64,000 nt of DNA from Pogostemon cablin (Eukaryota; Streptophyta; Magnoliopsida; Lamiales; Lamiaceae), in the NCBI GenBank assembly GCA_023678885.1, contig CM042966.1, positions 21,962,028 through 22,026,027 of the forward strand. Reading direction: 5' to 3'. The translations under genes were made by a program, and so were the position numbers. Below the pieces are notes generated by a model, which ran no database searches, had not been told where the DNA came from, and worked only from the letters and a program-made list of their open reading frames with translations. Of the stretch, positions 11,742-22,355 are shown piece by piece (the stretch's first letter is position 1; every line of letters starts with the position of its first letter).

Positions 11742-13283
11742 TGATGACCAATTAAAACAATTTATCGAATCACAGGGAGGTCGATGCTAGAGCTTAAACG
11801 ATATCACGTTTATTGTAATTTTATAGAGACGAATCATAGAGGATTGGATGATTAAACATGTTATTAAATGATAATCAATGCAAGCAAAAAAGCAATGATT
11901 TGCAAAAAAATAGATGGATGAAATGAGTGGTTTTCCAAGTTGAGTAAAAGTGAGATTAACAACAATTAAGAAGTGAAAATCCTAGGATAAATGCATCAAA
12001 TTCATATGATCATGGGCATAAGACTAAGGGTCAACACTAAATTCACCTAAGATCCCTCTCGAGATGGATAGGATATGAATCTCAATTAGCTCAACGGATT
12101 GGTTCTCACTCAAACAATTCCAACTAGGTACTAAGCTTGAAATGAGAGTCCCTTCACACAATTAATCAACCTCTCGATCAAACCAATCACATGTTCTATC
12201 AAAGGTTTCTAAATTCTAAAGGATTTCTCAATCTCTTTACAATTTATAATGCACATGAAGTGTTTGATGAAACGATTCACTCAATTATCCCAATCACATA
12301 ATTGATTTCTCAATCTAATCACATATTTAGAAAACTAAACACACAAATCATCATAAACCTCAAGATCTCAAATATCAATGATAGAAAATCCATTTACCCA
12401 CTCAACATATGAATTCAAATACACAAATTCCAATATTATCCAACAACTCTCATGTTTCTAATCTCACAAAGGAGATTAGCCTACCATATTCACAAAAAAA
12501 TTAACATAGACAATTAAATCCTTACAAATCATGATAAAACTATGAGGTTTAATACAAAGATTGAATGGAAACTCCCTTGATCTATCTTCAATGATGATCT
12601 CCTTTCCTTCTTTGCACTTTCCTCTTTTCCTTGATCCTTTTCCTTCACTTGGATGTAAAAATTGATGGTGGGATGATGGTAGATCCAAAGGATGAAGAAT
12701 GGATGAAGATGATGGTGTGGAATGGAAGAAATGGTGTGTGAGGTGTGGTAGGGCTGTGAATTTCAGATCTCTCTCTAAAATATTGAAGTATTGGGTATTT
12801 ATACCCCTTGGGAAGCTTCTAGAAGGATTCTAATTTTTTACAGAATTTTACACAACACGAGTTGTGCTCTGCAACACGGTCATAAGGTGGCCGTGTTGGG
12901 TGAATTGATGTTGCCGCACTGTCTCTCCTTACAGGCCCGTGTTACGCAACACAGCTCGTGTGCTGCAATACGACTCGTGTGCTGTAACACGGGCACAGGG
13001 TGGTCGTGTTGGATGAATTGATGTCGGCACACAACCACTTCTTACAGGGCCGTGTTCTGTACACGGCCCGCGTTGGTGCATGCCCCTGTTTCAGTCACTA
13101 TTTTAGCTCGTTCTCCCTTGTTTCAACTCCGAATTGAGATCCGCTTTTTCCTACGTCTTCCTTATCATATCTAGCATTCAATAAAAAGACAAAATACAAT
13201 CAAATAACACATAAATACGGATAAAATAATATAAAAATACACATAAAAAGACACTAAAATTTAGGTGAAAATATCACTCATCA
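11742..13283 (-). mobile_element. Gypsy-type LTR, probably solo
   Basis: On the minus strand it starts TGATGAGTGATATTTTCACC, a very common start for plant Ty3/gypsy LTRs, and ends near TCATCA at 11742. Inside, at about 11775-11800, is the CACAGGGAGGTCGA word found just inside such LTRs. No polypurine or primer site flanks it, and the 5-bp flanks (AGTAG and ACAGT) do not match, so the exact borders or solo status are uncertain. It contains two copies of a GTGTTGGGTGAATTGATG segment 113 bp apart (12893 and 13006) in a GC-rich patch. Confidence 0.45.
12850..13085. repeat. GC-rich direct repeat inside the gypsy LTR
   Basis: The segments starting at 12893 and 13006 share GTGTTGG(G/A)TGAATTGATG, followed by a CTTACAGG(C/G)CCGTGTT word. 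Between them the words ACACGAGT, CTCGTGTGCTG and AACACGG recur. This accounts for the 76-codon plus-strand open frame here, which I do not consider a gene. Confidence 0.55.
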
Positions 13284-13434
13284 ACAGTACTTAAAACTTC
13301 AAGTGATAGAGAAGTCATAAAACGGTGTCTGTTTTATAGGTGGAGAGAGGACCAGATTTGGATAGTGGATCTTAATCAAATCACATACTGTGTCATTGTT
13401 ATCCATAAATAAATATGACCTTATTTATCGTATA

Positions 13435-13686
13435 CTCCCTCCGTCCCACGTTAATGTTGACGTTTGCTTTTTGCACGAAGATTAAGAGATATAATATATT
13501 AATATGTGTGAGGTGAGAGAAATAATATTTAATGTAAAGTGGATAGTTGTATTAGTGTTGTGTTTGGGTCCTACATGGAATAATAAATCGTTTTGTATGG
13601 GCCCAACTTGATAAAAAATAAAATATAAACCTTAATTTGAGACAACCAAAATGGAAAACGTAAACCTTAATGCGGGACGGAGGGAG
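13435..13686. mobile_element. Stowaway MITE
   Basis: Termini CTCCCTCCGTCCC and GGGACGGAGGGAG are perfectly inverted, with TA at 13433-13434 and 13687-13688. Length is 252 bp. No coding capacity; mobilised in trans by Tc1/mariner-type transposases. Confidence 0.9.
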
Positions 13687-13689
13687 TAT

Positions 13690-13915
13690 ATCCTTCCATC
13701 CCACCTTAAGAGTCTCTTTTTGCCATTTTGGGCATCCCACCCAAAGAGTCTTCTTTCATTTTTTATACATATAAGACCCACACACACCCACCAATACAAT
13801 TAAAATATGGGGTCTACACGCCCACTAATACAACTACCCACTACACATTAAATAATAATGCTCTTTAATGCACGTGCAAAAAGCAAAAACAACCCTTTGC
13901 CCGGGACGGAGAGAG
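13690..13915. mobile_element. Stowaway MITE
   Basis: Begins TCCTTCCATCCCACC and ends GGGACGGAGAGAG, followed by TA (13916-13917). It abuts the preceding Stowaway almost directly. Its internal AAAGAGTC and CCCACACACACCCAC words group it with the copy at 14422. Confidence 0.75.
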
Positions 13916-13934
13916 TATTTATTCAAGGCAAAAA

Positions 13935-14356
13935 CTTGTGTGCCCCCGGAGGCAAACTTGCGCCCATACCCTTTAGCATTAAATTGTATACCCTTTAGTA
14001 TAAAAATGTATACCCTTTATTTTCTGAAAAATACTCCCTCCATCCGGTTCTAAGGTATCCATTTGCTTTTTGCACGTGGATTAAGGAGTATTATTATATT
14101 TAAAGTGGGTAGTTATATTAGAGGGAAGTGGTGGGTCATATTGTGTACTTTTTTACTAAATAGGGAAAATGGATACCTTTGAAGCGGATGCCAAAATAGT
14201 AAAATGGATACCTTAGAAGCGGACGTAGGGAGTAAAAAATATTAATAAAAAGTGTATACCCTTTAGAACAAATTGATGTACCCTTATTAAATAAAATGTA
14301 TACTCATTAGAACAAAATGGTATACCATTATACACTTTGTGCACCTGGGGACACAA
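13935..14356. mobile_element. MITE-like element opened by a Stowaway
   Basis: The left end CTTGTGTGCCCCCGGAG is matched in inverse at the right end (minus strand CTTGTGTCCCCAGGTGC). The word GTATACCCTTTA recurs in tandem along both halves (13965-14030 and 14250-14340). The central piece 14034-14232 is a separate Stowaway MITE. No clear target duplication. Confidence 0.5.
14034..14232. mobile_element. Stowaway MITE nested in another MITE
   Basis: The CTCCCTCCATCCGG start and the GGACGTAGGGAG end are inverted and bounded by TA (14032-14033 and 14233-14234). Length is 199 bp. It splits the GTATACCC-repeat MITE. Confidence 0.8.
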
Positions 14357-14421
14357 GAGACTAACTCTTTATTTAAACCATATTTTTATTTATAATATAT
14401 AATCATAATAAATATCTTATA

Positions 14422-14647
14422 CTCCATCCGTCCCATCCAAAGAGTCAATTTTTTCTATTTTGGGCATCTCATCCAAAGAGTCCTTTTTCTTTTTTTATAC
14501 ACATGGGACCCACACACACCCACTAATACAATTAAAATATATGTCTCACACTCCCACTAATACAACTACCCACTACACAATAAATAATAATACTCCTTAA
14601 TCTACGTGCAAAAAGCAAAAACTATCCTTTGAATGTGACGGAGTAAG
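14422..14647. mobile_element. Stowaway MITE
   Basis: It starts CTCCATCCGTCCCATCC, ends GACGGAGTAAG and is bounded by TA (14420-14421 and 14648-14649). Its interior is closely similar to the copy at 13690-13915. Confidence 0.8.
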
Positions 14648-14897
14648 TATATATAATTATTAATGACACTAGGCCATAATAATCTTACATGAAATGGTGA
14701 AGAAACGGAACCCCAAAGCTGATTGCTTCTCACGTACTCCTCTTTCTATTTCCTCCCCTATTTTCTTTTTTTATTCTGTCAAACTCCCTCTCGCTCTGGA
14801 TTCACGTGTTGCTTTTACCAATTCACGCCACCTGCTGCTAAAATCAATTCATTGATGTTAATCCATCCAAGGGCCAATCAAGAGGGCCACTTATTAA
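14648..14897. other. Spacer before the MULE nest
   Basis: No feature seen. It includes a pyrimidine-rich stretch at about 14740-14800. The 9-bp MULE target duplication follows at 14898-14906. Confidence 0.4.
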
Positions 14898-15196
14898 TAA
14901 TATAATGGGTGGCACTATTGCCACCCGGGTCTTTTCTTAAAGCACCCAAATAGTAGACGAAAAATGTGTGAAATTTCAATTATAACCTCACATTTTTTTA
15001 AACTTTAACCCATTAATTAAATTAAAAAAAACTCATTTTGCTATCTACACCCATAAATCACTACACCTAAAACATACACTAAAAATACACTCATACCAAA
15101 CATACATACATCACATACACTACTACACTAAGTAGAACAACTGAAGAGTGCAGAAGAAAAGAGAGAAAAAGAGTAAAGAAGAAATGAGAAAATAAG

Positions 15197-15632
15197 TGTT
15201 GGAAAACTCACGTTTCTAAAAGCATAAATCCTATGCATTCATAGAGAGGAATATCATACCTCTCACCGTAGGATAATATAGCAGCGGAAGAAAATTGAAG
15301 AATCGATTGATATTCACGCTAGTATCTCTGGATCAAATCTTCAACATGGGGTTGAGAGATTAATTTTCACGAATGTGTATTAATTGTGGAATACATTTTG
15401 GATTGTGATTTCGGGAGAGAAGGAACACCGAGAGAGAATACGCTTTTCTTACTGTATGATGTTTTCTGTTTTCTTACAAACGTTTCACGTATGAGAGTAT
15501 CTTTAACTGCCTCCATGCAGTAACTTATATCCCAAGGAGATAGGAGTTGAGAACCGTCTCATAACTCCTTTTCTCTCTATTATCCACTTTCATATGGGGA
15601 ATATAATTAATTTATATTATTTATTATTTACA
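15197..15632 (-). repeat. Copia 3' LTR
   Basis: 436 bp, terminal TGTTGG...TTACA (plus strand). The minus-strand purine tract GAGTGGGAGA (15633-15642) adjoins it, which makes this the 3' LTR. Confidence 0.92.
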
Positions 15633-15645
15633 TCTCCCACTCACA
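15633..15645 (-). other. Copia polypurine tract
   Basis: The minus strand reads GAGTGGGAGA directly before the 3' LTR start TGTAAAT. It primes plus-strand DNA synthesis in copia elements. Confidence 0.8.
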
Positions 15646-15911
15646 TATGAAGTCAAAAATCGCCTGATTCATTTTCTTCATGAATCATATTATCGTACAG
15701 ATTAATACATTGTGTGACCCACGAGATATGAGTTTTAATCGCTATACACTTGTTAGAGATATATAGGAACTCAACCAGTTTATCAAAGAAACTCAATAAG
15801 CTCGATATACCCCAGAACTCTTGAACATTTAACATAAGTTGACATATCTCTTTTTGATCCCTTAATTTGTAAGAGCATATTCAATCCTTTTGTAAAACTA
15901 TGTATTCATAA
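15646..15911 (-). other. Copia 3' region where RNase H should be
   Basis: Only about 280 bp separate the last reverse transcriptase codon from the LTR. In copia elements, RNase H and connection sequence need several hundred bases here. A 60-codon minus frame (15653-15835) lies in this space. It does not look like RNase H and I do not recognise it; it may be 3' untranslated sequence. Confidence 0.5.
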
Positions 15912-16868
15912 TCAAGTATCTATGGGCTTGCAAGTTTCCATCTTGAACCGTTCTAAAAGTTTCTTGATGTAAGTCTCTTGAAACAAACCCAATAATTTCT
16001 TTGAACGATCCCTATGGATCTTCATACCAAGTATGTATTCTGCCTCACCCATATCTTTCATTTTGAAATTTGAAGATAACCACCTTTTTATGGTTTCAAG
16101 ATATTCTTTGCTATTACCCGCTAGTAGTATGTCATCCACATAAAAGGATTGAATCACAAAATAAGCATTGGACCGTTTAACGTAAACACTGTGATCTTCA
16201 TTTATCATAACGAAGTTATATGAGATAATTGTAGTGTGAAACCTCAAATACCACTGTGTAGAGGATTGTTTGAGTCCGTGGATCGACTTCTTTAATCTAC
16301 AAACTTTATCCTCTTGACCTCGAAGAATAAATTCTATAGGCTGTTGCATGTAAATTTCTTCTTCTAATTCTCCAATAAGAAATTCGGTCTTAACATCCAT
16401 TTGGTGTAATTCTAAATCCATACTAGTCACTATAGCCAACAGTAGACGAATCGAGGCAAACCTCACCACAGGTGAAAAGGTTTCTTCGTAGTCTATACCC
16501 TCTTGTTGAGTATAAACTTTTGCCACCAAGCGAGCTTTATACCTCTCTATTGAGCCATCAACCTCTCTTTTGATTTTGAGAATCCATTTATTCCCAATTG
16601 CCTTTCGTCCTTTCAGAAGATCTACAAGTTCCCAAACTTGATTTGACTTCATAGACTCCATCTTCTCTTTTATTGCTTTCATCCATTTCTCCTTTGCCGG
16701 ACAAGTCAGAGCTTCTTTAACATTTCTGGGCTCTTTCTCCTCAATAGGAGAAACATCTCCATTTTCTAGTGAAACAAAGAAGGTATGTCCTTCAATATCA
16801 TAATGCCTCTTGGGCACATGTTTCCTAAAAATTTTCCGAGATAGCTGTTGATGGTCTTCAGTAGACAA
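15912..16868 (-). pseudogene. Copia reverse transcriptase fragment (RVT_2 type), RNase H deleted
   Basis: A 318-codon open frame holds the copia-type reverse transcriptase. Landmarks in order are K-E-A-L-T-C-P near residue 50, Y-K-A-R-L-V-A-K near 110, E-T-F-S-P-V-V-R near 128, M-D-V-K-T-E-F-L near 157 and the catalytic F-Y-V-D-D-I-L-L near 240. The frame then stops shortly after a K-L-L-E-R-F segment. Copia RNase H (TRPDI region and beyond) is absent. The usual F-L-N-G-E-L reads F-L-I-G-E-L, a change at a highly conserved position. The polymerase motif itself is intact, but the polyprotein cannot be made because upstream domains are broken. Confidence 0.9.
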
Positions 16869-17355
16869 AATGCTCTCATTGGGAATCGCCTAATCCTCAA
16901 TTGGCAAATATCTATCAAGATCTACACCATCACCTAAACTACTACTCCCACTTGGATCTTGTAGGTATTGGTTTTCTACTACCTCAAAAATAGGTTCGGC
17001 ATCTCTGATGCCTCCTCTTCTAGGAAATTCCGTTTCCATAAAATGAGCATTATGTAATTCTGTCTCAGTTAAACTCCCATCCTAATCTCCTATGAACACG
17101 TAACCCTTAAAATGTTCACAGTATCTTATGAAGATACACTTTTGCCTCTAGGATCCAACTTTCCATGCTGACTCGATGAATCATGTACGTAAGTTGCTGA
17201 TCCCCAAGCTCTAAGGTTACTTAAGTCAGGTTTTCTACCCGTCTAAAGTTCATATGGGGTCGAAGCAACTGATTTGGAAGGCACACAATTAAGCACATAA
17301 GCTGTTATAAGCAACACATCTCCCCAAAAAGAGATCGGTAGTTTAGCTTGTGCCA
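16869..17355 (-). pseudogene. Copia integrase C-terminal and linker region, decayed
   Basis: Translation in changing frames gives typical copia linker pieces (an acidic, Pro/Ser-rich segment, and a G-R-K-P-D-L-type stretch), but there are several stops. It connects integrase to reverse transcriptase. Confidence 0.6.
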
Positions 17356-17874
17356 TCATGGATCCATCTCCAACAAAGTCCTATTCCTTCTTTCAGCAAC
17401 ACCATTTTGTTGAAGTGTATAAGGAATGGTTAATTGTCGGATTATACCTTTTTCATTACAAAATTCCTTGAATTGTTCTGATAGATATTCACGTTCTCTA
17501 TCAGTTCTTAAAACTTTGATAGATTTGTCCTTTTGATTATCAACTTCACTCAAGAATCGTCTAAAATGATCCAATGCTTTAGACTTATGAGATATCAAAT
17601 AGACATATCCAAAATGTGAATAATCATCAATAAACGTAATGAAATAGTGGCTCCATGTCATGCTCTCACATTTACAGGACAACATATATCGGAATGGATT
17701 ACTTCTAATGCAGATTCATCTCTAATGGCTTTACCAAAAGGTTTTCTAGTCATTTTTCCAGCAAGACAATGTTCGCATTTGGATAATTCAACTTTTGAAG
17801 AAATACTCAGTAATCCTTCTTTTACAAGTCTATTCATCCTATCTTACCCAATAGGACCCAATCTAGAATGCTAA
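17356..17874 (-). pseudogene. Copia integrase (GAG_pre-integrase and rve core), broken
   Basis: The rve core is open from 17685 to 17356. The three catalytic acids can be read: D in F-I-D-D-Y-S, D in R-T-D-R, and E in N-G-V-A-E-R-R-N. The upstream zinc-binding region (17874-17690) shows a C-x-x-C-L-A-G-K-M pair but has stops on both sides, and the usual L-G-H-I/M reads L-G-P-I. The frame terminates after L-L-E-M-D-P. Confidence 0.85.
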
Positions 17875-17914
17875 ACATTATCATTCACATTTGCATTACT
17901 ATAAGAACAAACAT

Positions 17915-18300
17915 TTATAAATATGAATAATCATCATAATAACTAAAAGTCATTATATTACAATCTAAAACCATAAAACCATCATTCATATGTCCAGATG
18001 CATAACAAGTATCATCAATGCTAATTACCACAATATTTCTAGTAAATAATACATCATAACCCAAATTAACTAAAACTGAAATAGAGATTAGATTTCGCGT
18101 GATTTCTGGAGCATATAGAACATCATGTAGAATAAAGACCCGACCATTGTCAAGATCTAATTTGCAAGTCCCAAGTCCTTTGACTTCGACTAAAGCATTG
18201 TTTCCTACATTATCCACCTAGTCCCCTTTGGAACACGACGGAAATCTACAAAAGCTCCACTGTCTCTCGTCACATGGTCCGTTCCTTCTGAGTATATAAT
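17915..18300 (-). pseudogene. Copia protease, active-site Asp lost
   Basis: The frame 18217-17915 continues from the gag frame that ends at 18205 and contains V-E-V-K-G-L-G-T-C-K-L and L-H-D-V-L-Y-A-P-E-I, both typical of copia aspartic protease. The active site, normally W-I-V-D-S-G-A-T-D-H-V, reads W-I-I-Y-S-E-G-T-D-H-V, so the catalytic Asp is Tyr (codon at 18292-18294). This would inactivate polyprotein processing even without the frameshifts. Confidence 0.8.
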
Positions 18301-19253
18301 CCACAACGAATAAGAATCAGTTAGCAAGACAGTACATGAGACATTAATTTCACATGAAACAGAATAAGATGAATCTACCTTGTCCCTCCTGGGCTCAGGA
18401 CATTCACGTGCAAAGTGACCATGCTTACCACAGTTGTAACATGGCATTTTGCTCTTATCTTTCTTATTCTTTTTGTTATGCTTCTTTTTCTTCTTCTGTT
18501 CATCAGTTTTGGTCGTTGGGTTGTTGTCATGCTTTTCACCATCAGATCATTTACCCTTCTTTCCCTTCTTCCAATTCCTTTTCCTTTTGAAGCCCGAAGC
18601 TCCTTTGGAAGTAGAACCGGAATAGAAGGCCCCAAAAGTTGGCTTTGAGGCTCCGAGCCTCTCATCTTCTAACTCAACATGACGAGCATCATCGTTGAAA
18701 GTTTTAATACTTTCATTATGAGTCAAGTTAACCTTCAGATGTTTCCAACGATCAGGTAAAGAGCGGATCAGTGCTTGGATTTGTTGCTCATCAGAGAGAA
18801 TGTGACCAGCAGTCTTAAATTCGATTATCATATTAGACATCTCCCTGAGATGCTGTCTAATGTTATGATAAGGTTTCTTCTTGTATGTGTCAAACTTAAT
18901 AGTTAGCTGTCTAAGCCTTATAACTGATGTACCACCATACTTCTCACGCAGATACACCCAAATATCATGTGCGGTGGGATATTGCTCACATTCATAAATC
19001 ATCGGATCGATTACTGAGCTTACGAGGATACCACGTGCAATGGATTTTTTCTTTTTCCATGCCTGGTATGCATCTTGATCACGCATCCCTTGAATTTCAT
19101 TTCCTGCAGTTGGATTAGCCATGACTTGTTTATAGCATCCAATGTATCTTGGTCATCCAACACGTACCAAATCTTATGACGCCATGTGTCATAATTGTCA
19201 CCATTGAGTTTCTCACCTTTGTTCAACTCAGCAACAATTGATTTCGATGCCAT
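18205..19253 (-). pseudogene. Copia gag with zinc knuckle, frameshifted
   Basis: Gag starts at 19253 (M-A-S-K-S-I-V-A-E-L-N-K-G). The frame shifts near 19120-19130, continues open from 19122 to 18547 with R-Q-L-T-I-K-F-D-T-Y-K-K and H-V-E-L-E-D-E-R-L, then shifts again. The nucleocapsid zinc knuckle C-Y-N-C-G-K-H-G-H-F-A-R-E-C (CX2CX4HX4C) lies at about 18441-18400. At least two indels separate the pieces. Domain order matches UBN2-type gag. Confidence 0.88.
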
Positions 19254-21325
19254 GATCTTTATTAGAGATTAAAGTGATTCAGTATATTAATAATATTTTA
19301 TCAAATTTTACGTTAAGCTAAATAGAGACATCTCAATCAAAATAACACAAGACTTAATCTCGAAAAATAGCTCGGAGACTACTAATCATCAATCTCATCA
19401 AGTGTCATAACATTAGATACTTGTTTCAAAACATAAAACACATTTAAGGTTCAAGTAATCAACAATAATATTGAACTGCCACTAATAAATAGAAAATCAA
19501 CAACCATCCATAATTGTAAATAAATCAAGTCTGACAACACATAAATTCTAATGAACTCCTCGAGTTCTAATTAGAAAATACAATTAAGGATGTCTACGGA
19601 AATCACCTCTAAATTCGTCACTTGATACCAAATAATCAAAATCTCTAGTCCCCACACTATAGATAGCTCTTGCCAAAGGATCTATAAGATGATTCTTTAT
19701 CTGATTCTCTCTTCGACTTCTCAGTCTTAGAAAATTTGAGTGTCAAACCCCCCCACATACTTAAGCAAGCTGATCTTAGTGCATGTCTTTTATCTTTTTC
19801 TAAAGAAGCAATCATCAAATCATGCATCAAATGACGACCATTTGGCTCCACACTGTAAGTCTTTCTATGAGCCCAAAACTTCTTTTGTTAGTAGGAAGTT
19901 AAAGTGTTAGCCCAGGTCTTAGGATTAGAAATCTGATTATACACTCTAGTTGGGAAAAGCTTATTTGTGATCAAGAACAACATTCGGTTATAGAGTTCAA
20001 ACAGTTCCAACGCATGGTCCCTAACGTTGTGTTGTGGCTTCATTTTGTAGTTCAAAAATTCATTCAGGACTATCTCTTTGGTCCTGATATCCCTTTTTGA
20101 AACTGTTCTCCTCCTTGAAGTCATGCCTATGAGAAAATGAGCAACCAAAACAAAACACACCAGTGTTAGTCAAACTATATCACATGAATTTCCTCTCCTT
20201 ATAAAGCATATGGAAACAACTTTCCAAGATGCAATAGGCATATTCACAAGTAAATCAGTTCAACTCACTTTGGCTCCAACTTTCATAGGCTACAGGAGTT
20301 TGAACAATTCTTACAACACTCAACACCATGAATTTAGAAGTAAATGACATATTAAGGTGCATTATTACCAAAAATTGCAACTAAATAGCAACCCCATAGG
20401 TTCGAAGTTAATAAATATGTCACAAAATTAAGTAAAACTACAAATACACACTAAAGTTGACGTTAAATGCTCTCGAAAATGTCACCATTGGACTCCACAC
20501 GTCGAAACGCGTCATAATACGTCGAACAGTCGCTGGAAAACACCTTGACGCGCTGCTCGAAGCTGCTATGCACCACCCACGCACTGCCATGCGCTCTCAC
20601 ATGCTGCCAAGCGCGGATGCCGGTAGGGTGCTGGTCGGCGCGTGTACCACACGCCCCATGCCGGAGAAGCTGCTGATCAGAGCGTGAATCCCACGCACCA
20701 CCATTGGAGTCGCCGGCCTCCGGCGCATGACGACCACGCGCAAATGTCTACCGGAGCGTGATTATCACGCACCACTGCTGTCGCCTGCCCTCCGGTGGGC
20801 TGCGATCCCGGCTGACCCGGTTCAGCCTGGTTTGACCCGGTCCGAACCAATTCAAAGACAGTTAAGTTTTAATTATGGAAAGGTCCCTGAAATTTCTCTA
20901 ATTTTTAAAAACATACCCCTAAAGTCTCTGAAATTTTGCAGTTTAGGCCCAAGCACGAAAAAAATTTCAAAAATTCATAACTTGAGTTTTAGAAGGCCAA
21001 AAAATGCACAAAATACTGACAGACTCCTCTCAACATGGCCTAATCCAGTGGTATAAACAAAACATGCTTTTGATTGCATGAAAAAATGACAAAAATAAAC
21101 TCTCAAGTATTCATGGTGAATCACAACGACATATACACATATCCACTGGAAACAAAGTAATCTGCCTCAAAATCACACTTATAACTCATCAATGTCACAT
21201 AATACAATTATCATATAACACCAAACACAAGAATCATGTATTAGCATTTAAATTGAAGAAAGCAAAAAACTAAAACCATGAAAAATTAAATCCAAAAGAC
21301 ATACGAAAACACGGAGTACCAATCA
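19254..21325 (-). other. Long copia 5' leader
   Basis: About 2.1 kb between primer site and gag, longer than most copia leaders. It contains two short minus frames (20160-19888 and 19851-19657) that I do not recognise, and a GC-rich island at about 20455-20860. The extra length could reflect an unrecognised insertion or captured sequence. Confidence 0.5.
20455..20860. other. GC-rich island in the copia leader
   Basis: The island is much richer in G+C and CpG than the rest of the element. GCGCATGC-, CACGCACCAC- and ACGCGTC-like words recur, and the piece near 20640-20790 holds three related CGTG...CACGC(A/C)CCA units. It is open on the plus strand in part (20457-20687, 20727-21056), opposite to the element, but codes for nothing I recognise. 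Confidence 0.45.
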
Positions 21326-21340
21326 TTGGCTCTGATACCA
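21326..21340 (-). other. Copia primer binding site (tRNA-iMet)
   Basis: The minus strand reads TGGTATCAGAGCCAA one base inside the 5' LTR. This is the standard site complementary to the 3' end of plant initiator tRNA-Met. Confidence 0.92.
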
Positions 21341-21341
21341 A

Positions 21342-21775
21342 TGTTGGAGAACTCACATTCATAAAGGCATAAATCCTAAGCATTCATAGAGAGAAATCTC
21401 ATACCTCTCACCGTAGGATAATGTAGCAGCGGAAGAAAATGAAGAACCGATTGATACTCACGCTAGTATCTCTAGATCAAATCTTCAACACGGGGTTGAG
21501 AGATTAGTTTTCACGAATGTGTATTAATTATGGAATAGATTTTGGGTTGTGATTTCGGGAGAGAAAGAACACTGAGAGAGTACGATTTTCTTTCTGTGTG
21601 ATGTTTTCTGCTTTCTTACAAACGTTTCACGAATGAGCGTATCTTTTAACTGCCTCCATGCAGTAACTTATGTCCCAAGGAGATAGGAATTGACAACCGT
21701 CTCATAACTCTTTTTTTCTCTATTATCCACTTTCATATGTGGAATATAATTAATCAATATTAATTATTATTTACA
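21342..21775 (-). repeat. Copia 5' LTR
   Basis: 434 bp, same termini as the left copy. It adjoins the primer binding site. Target duplication ATAAG follows. Confidence 0.92.
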
Positions 21776-21780
21776 ATAAG

Positions 21781-22355
21781 AGAAAGAGAATTAAATTTCA
21801 CACAAAAAATATCAAAATATGAAACAAGCAAAACAATTGAGCACAAGTATGCAATTTTACGTACATTTATCATCAAAATCATGTTTTGTATTATAGGGTA
21901 AGCGGTTAGTGAAATTTTGTTTTTAATTTGCAAATTATTGTTGATTTACTAAATTTATCATGTAATTTGAGTTTAATAGATGGTAGCAATATGAATTAGA
22001 GTTTTATAATGTTTTTGTGTTGAAAATCAGAACTTTAAAATTTCAACTCTGGTTCATCGAAAATATGGTTAAACTTTGGCTGGTTATAGCCAAAATTTTG
22101 TTCAAAATTTTATTTGGATGTTGCCGAAAGTTTGACAAATTTTGGTAAGAAATAGCCGATTTTATTTTTACCAACAATTAATATTGCTCACTCTTGATGC
22201 AGCAGCCCAGCTCAATTTGGTATCTTAAACAAGGACATGTCAGCATTTTTTTCCTTTAATGCTTGAAATACTAAAGAAAAATACAAAATACATTTCAGAT
22301 TGGATTTATATTTTGGGTTAATTTATATAAATTCAATAGCATCATTAATATAGTT
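21781..22355. repeat. Remainder of the MULE left arm and core
   Basis: The first roughly 370 bp align in inverse with 44590-44930. Shared landmarks include a GAAACAAGC/GGAACAAGT word, ATCATGTTTTGTATTATA-type sequence and a GGCTGG...CCAAAATTT segment. The rest is core without a counterpart. The gypsy target duplication TAGTT ends it (22351-22355). Confidence 0.75.

Larger units (their letters stand above)
15197..21775 (-). mobile_element. Full-length but dead Ty1/copia retrotransposon
   Basis: LTRs at 15197-15632 and 21342-21775 start TGTTGG and end TTACA on the plus strand. The 5-bp target duplication ATAAG (15192-15196, 21776-21780) is perfect. A tRNA-iMet primer site lies inside the right LTR and a purine tract inside the left LTR, so the element reads on the minus strand. 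Order is gag, protease, integrase, reverse transcriptase, as in copia. All domains have stops or frameshifts, the protease active site is lost, and RNase H is missing. The gag start (M-A-S-K-S-I-V-A-E-L-N) is of the Tork/TNT1-like kind. Over the first 230 bp the two LTRs differ at roughly 8 percent of positions by eye, so the insertion is not recent. Confidence 0.93.

Noticed and set aside
12791..13021. Plus-strand frame of 76 codons
   Set aside because: It lies in a duplicated GC-rich part of an LTR; no domain.
11742..13283. Confirmed solo LTR with target duplication
   Set aside because: AGTAG and ACAGT flanks do not match, so it was kept only as an LTR-type sequence with uncertain borders.
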